Origin: Torreya grandis
Lineage: Eukaryota; Streptophyta; Pinopsida; Cupressales; Taxaceae
DNA length: 64,000 nucleotides
Direction of reading: 5' to 3'
Assembly: GCA_037957365.1 (NCBI GenBank)
Contig: JARHVA010003260.1
Span: 1,545,001-1,609,000 of the forward strand
In this document: positions 49,537 to 61,088 of the stretch, piece after piece
Layout of the letters: each line of letters starts with the position of its first letter
Numbering within the stretch: position 1 is the stretch's first letter
Notes under the pieces: generated by a model
Databases searched by the model: none
What the model was told of the DNA's origin: nothing
The model's input: only the letters and a program-made list of their open reading frames with translations
Made by a program: the position numbers and the translations under genes

Positions 49537-50420
49537 TGTCAGGAATCTAGAACAACAAACATGCTCTGATACCACTCGTTAGGATCTTGCTCCTCAGAAA
49601 GAGCACAGTATGATTACCAAATATAAGCAATTGAATATGCGGAAATAACCAGAAACACAAGTAACTAGAATTCACCAATAGCACAGAATATGAGAGACAA
49701 TACACTATCTTGTATTAACACTATACAGAAAAGAATACATCAAAGAGCCGCCACACTCTTTCACCTTACAGAGATTCGCCACACCTCAAGTGTACAGTAA
49801 TTCTTCTCACACACACTCTCCTACACAAAAAACGGTCCCAACAACCAACTCACACACAGAATTGGTGTTCACCTCACCAACCAGTCAGTAATAACCCTGC
49901 CGGTACACCAAGCACTCTATAGCACTTCAAGCTGATCTCTCATGAACCTGCAACTTGCAATTCAAAGACCAAACTTACATGTAGATCCCCAATGAGCTTG
50001 CAACAACCTGCAACTCACAGATCTTACAACTAGAAGGAACTCTTCCTTTCTATCTCATGCCTTAAACAATACATGCCAATGGGTCTATAAATAGATCCCT
50101 AACTCAAACACTAACTTAGACTCTTAATTTAGACAATTATCCTCGCAGCCCAAGACTCTGACTGGTCTCAACATGCAAACTCATTGTTCACTTAACTAAC
50201 TGTCTGTGAAACGAACACTTCGGGAACACACAGGCGACCGACGCCGGTCCCTGCTAGTCTGGTTTTGCCGACGTCGGCCGACTTCCTGCCGTCGCCGGTG
50301 GCCTTCTGCACTGGACTCTGCCGACGTCGGTCCTGCTGCCGACGCCGGTTCCTGTAGAACTCAGCAACCATCTGTTCCTTAGTTTGCAAAGGTTGAAGCT
50401 TTTAGCTCAACAACCTAACA
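49537..50420 (-). repeat. 3' LTR of element F
   Basis: On the plus strand it runs from TGTCAGGAATC to CAACCTAACA. It includes a GC-rich cluster of gacgtcgg and gacgccgg motifs at about 50232-50355 and an internal copy of the primer-site sequence at 49563-49574. Confidence 0.97.
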
Positions 50421-51582
50421 ATCTCCCACTTGGAGATAAACAGCTGCAACCTGTACCTGTACCTGTACACCGTCTAGTTTGTTTCCTTGGCTTTGTATCC
50501 CTCCTCAAGATCACTCTTGAAGACCAACCACCACAAAATCCGTGGTGCAAAATATGTCATCCAAATTACCTGCCACATCCGCATCTACAACCATGTAGAT
50601 AAAGAACTTGACCCTGCATAGCATGTGCACCTGCTGCTGGTCCCACTGAACTGCCCTTCAGTATTACTCTCCCGGATTGACTCCAAACTTGTGACAACTC
50701 CCACTGCTTGGGAAAACTCAGGTTTAGTACATACCATGCACTCAACCTCATTATGTGAATCAAGACACCTGTTCAATGAACTGTCTAACCATCGGCGTGC
50801 TAACCGGCTCCACACAATCATCCTGAAACAAAGTCAACAAGACCTCCATGTCTCTAGAACACACTCATGCCAAAGAATCTTGCTGCTCCTAGATTCTCCA
50901 TGACATACACCTGAACTAGCTTTACCTTTAGTTCAGCAATACCTGTATATGTAACCCTGCAACAAGCACATCATACAGAAAATAGGATAATGTAGCTAAT
51001 ATTATCCAACCTGGTAAAGAGAAACACAATGATCAAACCTCCATTGCCTTGCAGCTAATACAAGATCATATACCCTGATCTTCCATCTCACGTACCCATT
51101 TCCGCTCTTCTTCATCCTTAACATCCATTCGTCTCTCAGTGCTTACTTCCAGCTGGCAACACTACCCAAAACACCTGTTTGGTTCTCCTCCAAGGAATCA
51201 CATCCTCATCCATGCCAAGCTCCCACTGTTTCCTGGATCTACCTGTTCTGCTTCTTCAACAACTTCCTGGTCCTATGCCATAAGTGAGCAACAAGTAGTG
51301 TAAAGAAGGGAAATGACGAATTTAAGAACTTACTTACACCTTCATTCCTCCATATGGGCGCTTGAGACTCCATGACAACTCGCTGTCCACCCAAAATTCG
51401 TCTCAGTAACCGATGCCGATCACATCTCAGTCTACAACCGACTGATGTCGGTTTCCTGCGACTGCCTCCTTGCCGACGTCGGTTTCCCCTGGCCGACGCC
51501 GGTCTCTGTCTGCCCTGAGTCACCGACGTCGGGCTGCACATAGTCGACGTCGGTCCCTGTCTGGACACCGACGTCGGTTTTC
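50421..51582 (-). other. Element F non-coding 3' part with palindrome cluster
   Basis: This stretch lies between the end of gag-protease and the 3' LTR. At about 51407-51600 it has a dense cluster of accgacgtcggt-type palindromes and variants. No pol motif is visible on the minus strand. A purine-rich tract lies at its 3' end beside the LTR. Confidence 0.75.
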
Positions 51583-53133
51583 CTACCGACGTCGGTCTCT
51601 GTGTTTTTCTTGTGAGACCTGACTTTTTCCCGCGAGCTCTTTTTGGATCAAAACCTTGTCCAAATCACCCTTGCTCTGCTCAGAATTCCTCTGCACCTTG
51701 TGATGAACTCTGTCCGTCACTTTCTCCTTGAAAACCAAGGCTTTCCCGTTCTTGTCACTAACATCGGATTCCTCAAGAAACCTTACCTTCTTCTTCTGCA
51801 TACAGAAACCACGATCCATGCCTTCCAAATCTGAAAGCATATTCTTTGACTCAAGAACCAACATCTCCTTCTTATCTATGTGACCAAGCCTATCAAGCCA
51901 CATCTCCGAATCTACAGCTGAAGTAGATAACCCAGAAAGAGAATCAGTAAAACAAGTAGATAGATAAAGCGTACCTACTTTCTTACCTCTAGCTACAACA
52001 AGTGTACCCTTGGTAACCTTCCAAGAGTCCGCTGTGAGAGTTACTGTGCAACCCTCTTCACCCAAAATTCTAACAGAAATCAGATTCCGCTTCAGAACTG
52101 GGACATGCATGACCTCCTTTAACACCCATGTGTCACCTGTCTGCAATTTCAGCTTCACTTTGCCTTTGCCAATAATCTGACAAGACTTACCATCCCCTAC
52201 ACAAATTTCTCCAAAGTCTCCCTGGACATACTCATGAAAAAATTCCCTATGTGGGGATGCATGAAAAGAGGCACCAGAATCTAATACCCAAGATTCTACT
52301 TTATCCAAAGAACATACCAGAGCATCCTGTGCAACGTAGCCTGCAACATCTGCTTCTTCTCCATGTTCTTCATGGTGATCTTCACCCGATCTGCAATCTC
52401 TCTTTAAGTGCCCTTGCTTTCCACATTTCCAGCAGGTTATTCTGCCATACCTGGACTTGGATCTTTTGCCTATCTTCGACCTTGATCTCCCACGCTCTGT
52501 CCTCTCTCTTGGCCTTCCTCTTCCTTCAACACTCAAAGCATCTCCAGATGATTCACCTGTGCTTTTCCTGCGTATCTCTTCATTCAAGATCACACTCACA
52601 ACATCATCCACTTTTAAGACTTTTGAAGGAGACACAGTATTAGAAACTGCCATTACCAAACCTTCCCAACTTTCAGGTAATGAACACAAGATTAAGAGAG
52701 CTCTAAGTTCATCATCAAATACAATATTAACTGAACTTAACTGGTTTACCAAACCATGGAAATCACTAAGATGGCTATGAACAGATCCACCTTCCATCAT
52801 TTACAAATTAAATAAACGCTTCATAAGAAATACCTTATTTGAAGCTGAGGGTTTTTCATACAAATTTGCCAAAGATTTCATCAACTCCACCGTTGTCTTA
52901 CACTGTGATAAGCTGGAAATCACAGATGAATCAAGACTCAATCTAACAGATCCCAGAGCCTTCCGATCAAGAACCTCCCATTCTTCATCTTTCATATCCA
53001 AGGGTTTGCTAGCAACCCCACCCAACGGTAAGTACAAATCTTTCTGATACAGATAGTCCTCAATCTGCATCCTCCATAATTGGTAGTTCTTGCCATTAAA
53101 CTTTTCCATTCGTAGTTGACTGCTTTCTGCCAT
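51583..53133 (-). pseudogene. Element F copia gag-protease frame with one stop
   Basis: The frame starts MAESSQLRMEKFNGKNYQLW at 53133, the typical copia gag start. It continues to MKRLFNL, where a TAA at 52801-52803 stands in the place of a Lys codon seen in the family. It then goes on in the same frame for 405 codons. Further blocks: CWKCGKQGHLKRDC (CCHC zinc knuckle, about residue 230 overall), WVLDSGASFHASPHREFF (aspartic protease with intact D-S-G-A), NLISVRILGEEGC, and WLDRLGHIDKKEML, the start of the pre-integrase domain. After GFCMQKKKVRFLEE the family sequence is lost and a Lys/Glu-rich tail follows. Copia integrase and RT are absent. The stop may be a private mutation of this copy. 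Confidence 0.93.
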
Positions 53134-53228
53134 TGCTCAACTCCCACTCAAACAGAAACCCTGTGAGTAACTTGTAATCAAAACACACTACCCAGATCTA
53201 CACCAATCTGTTAGTATCCCAACCAAAA

Positions 53229-53240
53229 GCTCTGATACCA
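53229..53240 (-). other. Primer binding site of element F
   Basis: TGGTATCAGAGC on the minus strand matches the initiator-Met tRNA site exactly and is separated from the LTR by two bases. Confidence 0.93.
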
Positions 53241-53242
53241 CT

Positions 53243-54126
53243 TGTCAGGAATCTAGAACAACAAACATGCTCTGATACCACTGGTTAGGATCTTGCTCCT
53301 CAAAAAGAGCACAGTATGATTACCAAATATAAGCAATTGAATATGTGGAAATAACCAGAAACACAAGTAACTAGAATTCACCAATAGCACAGAATATGAG
53401 AGACAATACACTATCTTGTATTAACACTATACAGAAAAGAATACATCAAAGAGCCGCCACACTCTTTCACCTTACAGAGATTCGCCACACCTCAAGTGTA
53501 CAGTAATTCTTCTCACACACACTCTCCTACACAAAAAATGGTCCCAACAACCAACTCACACACAGAATTGGTGTTCACCTCACCAACCAGTCAGTAATAA
53601 CCCTGCCGGTACACCAAGCACTCTATAGCACTTCAAGCTGATCTCTCATGAACCTGCAACCTGCAATTCAAAGACCAAACTTACATGTAGATCCCCAATG
53701 AGCTTGCAACAACCTGCAACTCACAGATCTTACAACTAGAAGGAACTCTTCCTTTCTATCTCATGCCTTAAACAATACATGCCAATGGGTCTATAAATAG
53801 ATCCCTAACTCAAACACTAACTTAGACTCTTAATTTAGACAATTATCCTCGCAGCCCAAGACTCTGACTGGTCTCAACATGCAAACTCATTGTTCACTTA
53901 ACTAACTGTCCGTGAAATGAACACTTCGGGAACACACAGGCGACCGACGCCGGTCCCTGCTAGTCTGGTTCTGCCGACGTCGGCCGACTTCCTGCCGTCG
54001 CCGGTGGCCTTCTGCACTGGACTCTGCCGACGTCGGTCGTGCTGCCGACGCCGGTTCCTGTAGAACTCAGCAACCATCTGTTCCTTAGTTTGCAAAGGTT
54101 GAAGCTTTTAGCTCAACAACCTAACA
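53243..54126 (-). repeat. 5' LTR of element F
   Basis: This 884-bp copy is almost identical to 49537-50420 and has the same GC-rich motif cluster (about 53940-54058) and the internal primer-site copy at 53269-53280. Confidence 0.97.
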
Positions 54127-54250
54127 TTTAGATGTTATTACTGTAATATCAAGAGGATTAGTTGCCAAGGGAATCTATCCAATGGTAGATCTATGAGATT
54201 CAATGTTAATAGTGCTCCAACATTTGATCGTGGGTGAAGACTAATGTTCA
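54127..54250 (+). pseudogene. atpB: Plastid-derived atpB fragment, second part
   Basis: Directly after the target duplication the frame continues as HLDVITVISRGLVAKGIYPM, the next conserved block of the beta subunit after the FAHLD motif. A stop follows in the VDPLDS region (gatctatgagat), then LQHLIVGED. Similarity ends near 54250, where minus-strand integrase text of G resumes. Together with 48959-49536 this gives about 700 bp of contiguous atpB, starting just before the P-loop. Confidence 0.93.
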
Positions 54251-54255
54251 TTTCA

Positions 54256-54754
54256 TAACCTCTATTTACCCATAAATTTGTGGGTGAAAAATGGTAGACC
54301 ATCTTCTCCCATAATGTGGCCCAAAACTTCCCAACAAGCCTTGAGTCCCGATCTAAAAAATAAAACTAGGGAAACTAAAGTGAACCCACATATTAACAAA
54401 TAAAAACTCAATTGCATCACTACCTTTGAGGATATTTTTACAATGAAAAAGAATACACATCTTACTTAACTAGTCCACAACCACAAAAATATAGTCATGC
54501 CCCTTCATTAACATAGGAAACCCACGTACAAAATCCAAGGAAATGTTTTCCCGTGGCCTAGATGGAACTGTTAGTGTCATATATAAACCCAAATTGCTAT
54601 TACTATGTTTGCTTATATTACGTGTAACACAACCTCTTTTGAACTTGGTAACATCTGCTTGCATATTAGGCCAATAAACATACCTATGCAAATGAGCAAC
54701 AATATTTATAACATTAAAATGTCCTGCAACTTTTGAAGTATGTGCCTCCCTCAT
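54256..54754 (-). pseudogene. Element G integrase, N-terminal and core part
   Basis: The open minus-strand stretch 54754-54470 reads MREAHTSKVAGHFNVINIVA, then HRYVYWPNMQADVTKF with the zinc-finger Cys region (one Cys kept in RGCVTRN), and PSRPRENISLDFVRGFP, the start of the catalytic core. KGHDYIFVVVD ends this stretch. Degenerate text continues to FWATLWEKM near 54310, then is cut by the plastid DNA. Confidence 0.9.
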
Positions 54755-54902
54755 TAGCTAAACTCTTTCCTCCTTGGGCACACAAAGCTTACCCAGGCTT
54801 CAAATCAATCCATATTGAAGATAATAGTCCTCCTTGGGATCAAACCTTTCACATTGGGACTTTACTACTTGAATAAATAGCTCCCTAAAATATAAATCAT
54901 GC

Positions 54903-56660
54903 TCATATCCATTCATACCTAAAAGGCTCAAGAAGAGTTATGGTGCCTATGACTATAAATAAAGGAGGTTTTGAAAACATGTTAGCTAGTTTTTTAGTCA
55001 AACATTTCTTATATTTAATAATTAAATGAAATTGTTGAAAAAATCCCATCCACTTATAGTGTCTAGTTTGTTGAAGTTTAGTTTGAGCTTGCAAATAATG
55101 AAGAGGTTGATGATTCATATAGACAATAGTCTCCTTACCTATTAGATACTAATTTCATTTTTTAACCACTTGAACAAGATCATACAATTATTTGTCGTAT
55201 GTAAAATAATTCAAGATTGCACCATGAAATAACTTATAATGGTAGCATACCAACTTACCTCCTTGGAGTATAACAACCCCATAACATAGTGACTAGCATT
55301 CATTTTCAACTCAAAATGCAATTACAAGCTAGGCAAAGCTTAAATTGAAGCATGGATAATCTTATGTTTGAAAAAATCAAATACACTTTGTTGTTTCTTA
55401 CCCTAAGTAAAAGTATTACCACCTGTTGTAATGGCATGCAAAGTTGTATCTATGAGAGATAAGTTATTGATGAACTTTCATAAATATTGGATTGCACCTA
55501 TAAAGGTCCTTATCTAATCACATTGGCAGGCCTTGGCCAATTCATGATGGCTTCTATCTTATTTGGATCAATCCTAAACCCTCCATATCCAACCACATGC
55601 TCCAATAAGACTAGTGATTGTTGAGAAAATTCATATTTCTTCTCATTCAACACTAGTTATTCTTTAAAAATTGTAAATCTTATTTAAGATGCTCAACATG
55701 ATCATAATTTTTTTTGCTAAAAATAAGAATATCATCCAAATATAAAATGAAAAAGGAAAAAAAATGGCCTCATTACCTCATTCCTCAACAACATAAAGGT
55801 AGCAGGTGCATTACATAGCCTGAAACATATAACCAACCATCCATACAACCCTTGCCTTATTTTGAACATTGTTTTTCAAATGTCCTCTTTTTAATCCACA
55901 CTTAGTGATACCCATATTTCAAATCAAGCTTAGTAAAATATTTAGCATGCCAAAGTTGATAAAAAAGATTGTCAATCTGAGGAAGAGGGTATCTATTCTT
56001 GATGGTTATCTTATTAAGTTCTCTATAATCAACACACATTCTACATGTTACATATTTATTAGTTACTAAAATAATAAGTGAACCACATGGAGAAGTATTA
56101 AGACGTATTACACCTTGATTAATTAAATATTGTAACTATTGTTTTACCTCATTGGCATGCTTCAAGGACTATATATATAACTAAATATTTAGAAGTGTTT
56201 TATTGGATAACAAATGGATTTCCTGGCTACTAGTATCCCCATAGGCTCTAGAAAATCTTCCTTGAACTACTGCACTATCTCTTTCATACACTTCTGCTCT
56301 TTGTTAGTAAACATGGCACAAGTTTTATTTACCCCTAATTATTTAGCTTGAAAATCTTTAAAAAAATAAAAGCAAATTTACCACTAGCATTAATGAGATT
56401 CTTAGCTTTTGAGGCACTTACCAAAAAATACTTGAATCACTTTCATAGGATGAAATGATGTAGCTATTACCATGCTTTACCAATCAATATTAATTGGCTC
56501 TCCTCATGAATATGGCATCCAAGACAAATAAGTAAGGGCTGCCAAATAATACACCACACACATCAAGAGGCACTACATCCACCATAACTTCATCAATGAA
56601 TTTTCAATTAATACCAAACTTAACCTTGCATTGTTTGGTCACCTTGATGTCTACACCTTT
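54903..56660 (-). pseudogene. Element G reverse transcriptase and RNase H remains
   Basis: Minus-strand blocks across frameshifts are CRMCVDYRELNKITIKNRYP (about 56050-55990), YFTKLDLKYGYHKV, then the catalytic YLDDILIFSKK near 55745, still intact. The RNase H part follows: an open stretch at 55118-54903 with MNHQPLHYLQAQTKLQQTRH and IKYKKCLTKKLANMFSKPP, which matches the RNase H tail (IKYKKG...LADMLSR). Many stops occur. Confidence 0.87.
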
Positions 56661-56666
56661 CTTTAT

Positions 56667-56888
56667 TCAACCAAAAAAATATGGGCTTGGATGATTATAA
56701 GTTTCAAACCTGAATTTGTCTACCAAATCCTTGCTTATTAAATTTGATTGTGAACAAGTATCAAAAAGATCATCCAATTTTGTTTCTCTCATTTGAATTT
56801 TAATATGAAAAAGTTTAGAAAGCTTACGCTCTTGATCACTACTTGTTACATCTCGATTCCTTGCTAAGCAAATTATTTGATTATTCAT
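56667..56888 (-). pseudogene. Element G protease
   Basis: The open minus-strand stretch contains KLSKLFHIKIQMRETKLDD followed by LFDTCSQSNLISKDLV. This is the gypsy protease active-site region in which the family D-S-G-S has become D-T-C-S. The catalytic Asp is kept but Gly is lost. The N-terminal residues CLARNRDV continue the gag frame that stops at 61085, which shows where the 4.2-kb insert entered. Confidence 0.85.
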
Positions 56889-59800
56889 AAATATTTATAG
56901 CTGATAAATTTAATTTGGTTATTTTTTACTAAGGTTTGAGATATATAATATTATGGGATAGTTGGATATTGCTTAAGTTACATGATTACATTGATAAGAG
57001 TTAGTTGTAGTGTATATGTTTACATTATGATCATGTTGATTCATTATTTTAGCTATATTTTATGATGTATGTATATCATGTTGATATGGTCTAACTACCT
57101 AATTATTGTGAGTTTGATGTAGGAGAACTCATTATTTAGAGTATGATGAAGGAAGATCATCATCACAGAGAGTGACATAGATGAGGATGTCAAAAGATGA
57201 CAAAGAAATCGGCTGGAACCCTGCACACACCACATTAGCTAGCACATGTTAGACACATAATAAATGATTAGCATAATATGTTTTGATGTTGTTTGCATTA
57301 GATAGTCATTTAAACATGGTTTCTAGTATAGTTTAAATGGTTATTTAGAAATCATATTATGTGATTTACGTGTGTGATTGTTAATTCTTTTGAAAATATA
57401 AATTTGCATAACTAGTGCAAATTTGAGGTTATTGATTAATGAACTTATCATTAAACCATTTTTACATTTAAGGTGATAATTTAATTAGTGAATATATATT
57501 AATTATTATTTAGAAAATATCCTCTAATAAATTTAGAAATAGAGAAAACACAAAAAAAGGAAAAAAAAATTAATAAAGTAACCAAAAAACAAAGAAAGAT
57601 AAAAAAAAAAGGAGAAAAATTTAGAAAAGAGAATAAAGCTAATCTTTTCTCATAAAAGGATAAATATAAAGAAAGAAAATAGGGCACAATATAGATGGGA
57701 GGAGAAACACAACAATACAGAAGGAAGAGGAGAGGTACATGAGTGAAAAGGAAGGAAGATCTAACTGGTCATACTGCCCATCCAGAAGCATATACAAGGT
57801 AGGTGGCACCTTAGATTATGTGATTTACTCTAAAATGGTATATATATATATCTATATATATATATATATATATATATTGGTAATAAATAAAGTAAATTAT
57901 TTAAAGAAGTAATAGATTTTTATGGTATGGGCCTTAAATTCATAAAATTGATTTAATTATATGCAGTGATTTAAATTATATTATGCCTTAAATTGCTATA
58001 CAATGAAATAGTTAAGTGATCCATATATATTGTGATTATACGATGACTCCTACAAATTTGTGGGTATAGTGATAATTATAGTTTTTATGGATACATCTTC
58101 TTAAACCTACAAATACTCAATTATTTATGCCACTCTGAATTTATGATGTGGTAAGAGGATAAACTATAGCATTCTCAATTGTGAAACTTAAAACTCATAA
58201 AGTGTTCTGGATGTTACATGTGGTTGGATCAATGATTTATCACTGATTTGTAGATTCCTTAAAATTTATCACTGACTTATGTAGTTATTAAGCTTGGTAG
58301 TCACAAAAATTTCATTAAATATTAATATAATTTTTTATCCGAAAGTTCTGAGAGAGTACTTGAGTTGCATGTGGGAGATAGATCCTAGCATGGTAATTGT
58401 GGTATGATTCATGTATAACAGTGGTAAAAGTATTTGGATGAAGAGTATAATAATATAAAATACTTAGAGCTTTGTTACATAGATAAATACTTAAAACTTT
58501 GTTACATGAAGTATTAGATTAATTGTCTAAAAACTTACCTGTACAAGTGAAAGATTTGTTATAAAGTCAAATTACAAAATAGAACATATATAATTCTCAC
58601 ACACCTATACACGTGGTGTATGGTCAATATAACACTTATGTGTAAAGAATTTTTGTTGTAAAAATGTTAGTAGAGTTTTACGACGTATCTCAGATTTGAA
58701 GATATGTATAACAATATAACTGGTCTTAATAGAGTAAGTTGACTTAACATAAAAATATAACAATATATAGCAAGCTAAGATGTGTTTTAGCACTTATTAA
58801 GTTATGTATGTTATAAAAGAGCAGAGTATCTGGCAGTGTAGATCATTTTTTGGAAGCTAGTTACTCTTTTTTTATCAGAATGATAATATCTTTGATAGAT
58901 CATCAAAATATCACATATGTAGGTGTATTGGGTCATATGCCTATACCCGTAACTAATTGATGGTTAATATAAGTCAAGGGATTCCATGGTCATGGGGCTC
59001 TAAACCATATGAATACATTCTCCTATAAAAGTAATAAATTGTTTAAATTATGTTCATACAAGGTATAACTTGATTGTAAGTTATCTGAATCTCTAAAAAG
59101 TTTATGACTGACTTCACACACACACACATACAATAATGAAAACTGGTGAGTGCTACATATTGTGAGTAAATTAAAATGTACATGTGATCAGACATATATA
59201 ACATAAACCAGTACATCATGATGTGTGTGTATAAGTTATAGTTTTGTTGATTGTAAAGACCAAGTTATAGGTTCTTGAGGAATGAGAAACTATTTACTTG
59301 TATACAACCTCTATAAATATAAAAAATTGTTTAATGAAGGACTATGATTTTGTGAGTATTATGACTCGCTATTGAAGTGGAGTACTGTATCCTTGGGAAT
59401 TGATGTATTATGATATATTGCTTGTCATATAATATATTATGTATTTAAATACAATTACAAAGATTAGAGTTTATAGTCTAAATATAGGATATCCCTGGTT
59501 GGTATAATTTGTACTTGCTTGCCTATTATTTAGGATTAAGGGACATTTGATTCTTATAATTTTGAGATTGGTTGATTATGATTGAGTAGTGTCCTCATGT
59601 ATAATGACTTATGATATTATGAAATATCATAGAGTATTTTTATTTTAAAATTATAGTCTAAATATATGTTATATCCAGGTGGTACAAACTATAATTGTTA
59701 TGCCTAGTCTCACACATTTGTTTGATGGATTAAATGTATGTGTAATGGTTATTAATATGAATAACATATTTTATGATAGTTAGTAGGACCTTATTTATAC

Positions 59801-61088
59801 ATGCTTACAACCCCTAAGAGTATAGCGAGTGTTAGAATAGAATATTTTATGTTCATGTGAACTGAGACTTGCTTTGTTATATCTAGTTATTTGACTAAAA
59901 GCTTATATTTTCATGTATTTATGACTACTTTATTATGATTGATTGTGAAAAAATAGTATTTATGTCTTAGAACACTAGAATATGATAATATAGGTTATCA
60001 TAGGATGTAGTATATTTGTAAAATACTTATAGTAATTAAAAATTGTAGTTAAATATGTGTTTTACTCAGATGATATAAACCGTAGTCATTATTTATATTA
60101 TGGGATAGATAATAATGTGAGATTAATTCATATGTTTGATGGAATAAATGCATGTTATTAGATTATCTTATGCTTAGCATGTTATGTGATATGATTGCTA
60201 GTAGGATGTAAATTGTATGAATCTTTTGGTTATATTATGTTAACCAATCTCACATTGCTAATACTGAGTAAGTAGTGAGACAAACTTCACTATCTTATTA
60301 GCATCACAATGTCAGATGAAGGCAATCCAATCAAGTGGTGTGTATGAAATTTAATTGATCTATAGATCACTATTATTTATTATTTAAAAAATTTAGTCAA
60401 AGTAATGTTTAGTAATACATTGTCATTTCAAGAGTATGATTTACATGTTTGTGTGAGATCTTGTAATAAAAAGGGTTTTATATGATACATCACATGTTTA
60501 GTTTAAAAATCATACAACACACGAGTACTAGCTTGTCTTTATAGATTCATGTACCATCACTATCTAATGATTCATGAAGGGAGGGCCATTCCATGATGGG
60601 ATTAGTGCAGGGGATCATTGGTCCTTAGTTTGTGTGAAAAATCTCTCAGATGATGCTTTCCATTCCCACAACAGTACTACTTTTGAGATGACACGTGAGA
60701 TTACCATAGATACTAGAGTTCAAGAAACTATGATCTAAAGAGCCATGTATATTATATATATAGATTGTATTGTATTGTATTTATTATCGAAACATTATCA
60801 TGATAAGTTGTAATTACATATTTATTGTACATTGACAACAGTGGCTATAGGCATGTATCAACCATGGTAGGCTAATTGTAATCACTTTATACATTTGTGT
60901 TATGATGTGCTTCTTATGATGATAGTGATTAGTGATGTATGATGTAGTATGCTTCATTTTTAGTTATCACACTTAGAGCATTATATATGATCATTACTTA
61001 GATTCTCATAATGTAATCTATTTATAGTATATGTGTTTAAATTAAAAAAATTATGTATATCTATGTCAAACCCAGTGGGATTGTTACA
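56870..61088. mobile_element. 4.2-kb AT-rich insertion in element G
   Basis: Gag of G ends at a codon pair for Cys-Leu (tgtttg on the minus strand, near 61092). The protease piece begins with the same pair (tgctta, near 56870), which suggests a diverged target duplication around the insert. The insert is AT-rich and has no coding motif. It carries a (TA)n run near 57838-57877 and three related blocks at about 59430-59600, 59650-59800 and 60030-60215. The minus-strand end TGTAACAATCCC resembles the start of some plant gypsy LTRs, so a long solo LTR is possible. Confidence 0.5.
57838..57877. repeat. (TA)n microsatellite
   Basis: A nearly pure ta run with one interruption (atatctatata). Confidence 0.9.

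Larger units (their letters stand above)
49537..54126 (-). mobile_element. Ty1/copia element F, young, gag-protease only
   Basis: Two 884-bp LTRs (49537-50420 and 53243-54126) differ at about nine positions by eye. Target duplication tttag is perfect (49532-49536 and 54127-54131). The minus-strand primer site is at 53240-53229. A purine-rich tract (aagtgggagat on the minus strand) abuts the 3' LTR at 50421. The internal region codes only for gag, a CCHC knuckle, protease and a pre-integrase segment. No integrase core, RT or RNase H is visible, so F would depend on a partner element. It lies inside the atpB fragment. Confidence 0.97.

Noticed and set aside
49541..49576. Apparent extra copy of leader sequence outside the 3' LTR of F
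   Set aside because: The tttag duplication shows that the LTR itself extends to 49537, so this sequence is part of the LTR and not a transduced tail.
50192..50389. Open frame in the F LTR (MQTKEQMVAEFY), repeated at 53898-54095
   Set aside because: It lies wholly in the LTR and reads through the palindrome cluster. No family match, so treated as chance coding in GC-rich repeats.
52251..52780. Open plus-strand frames of 107-130 codons
   Set aside because: They are antisense to the well supported copia gag-protease frame of F.
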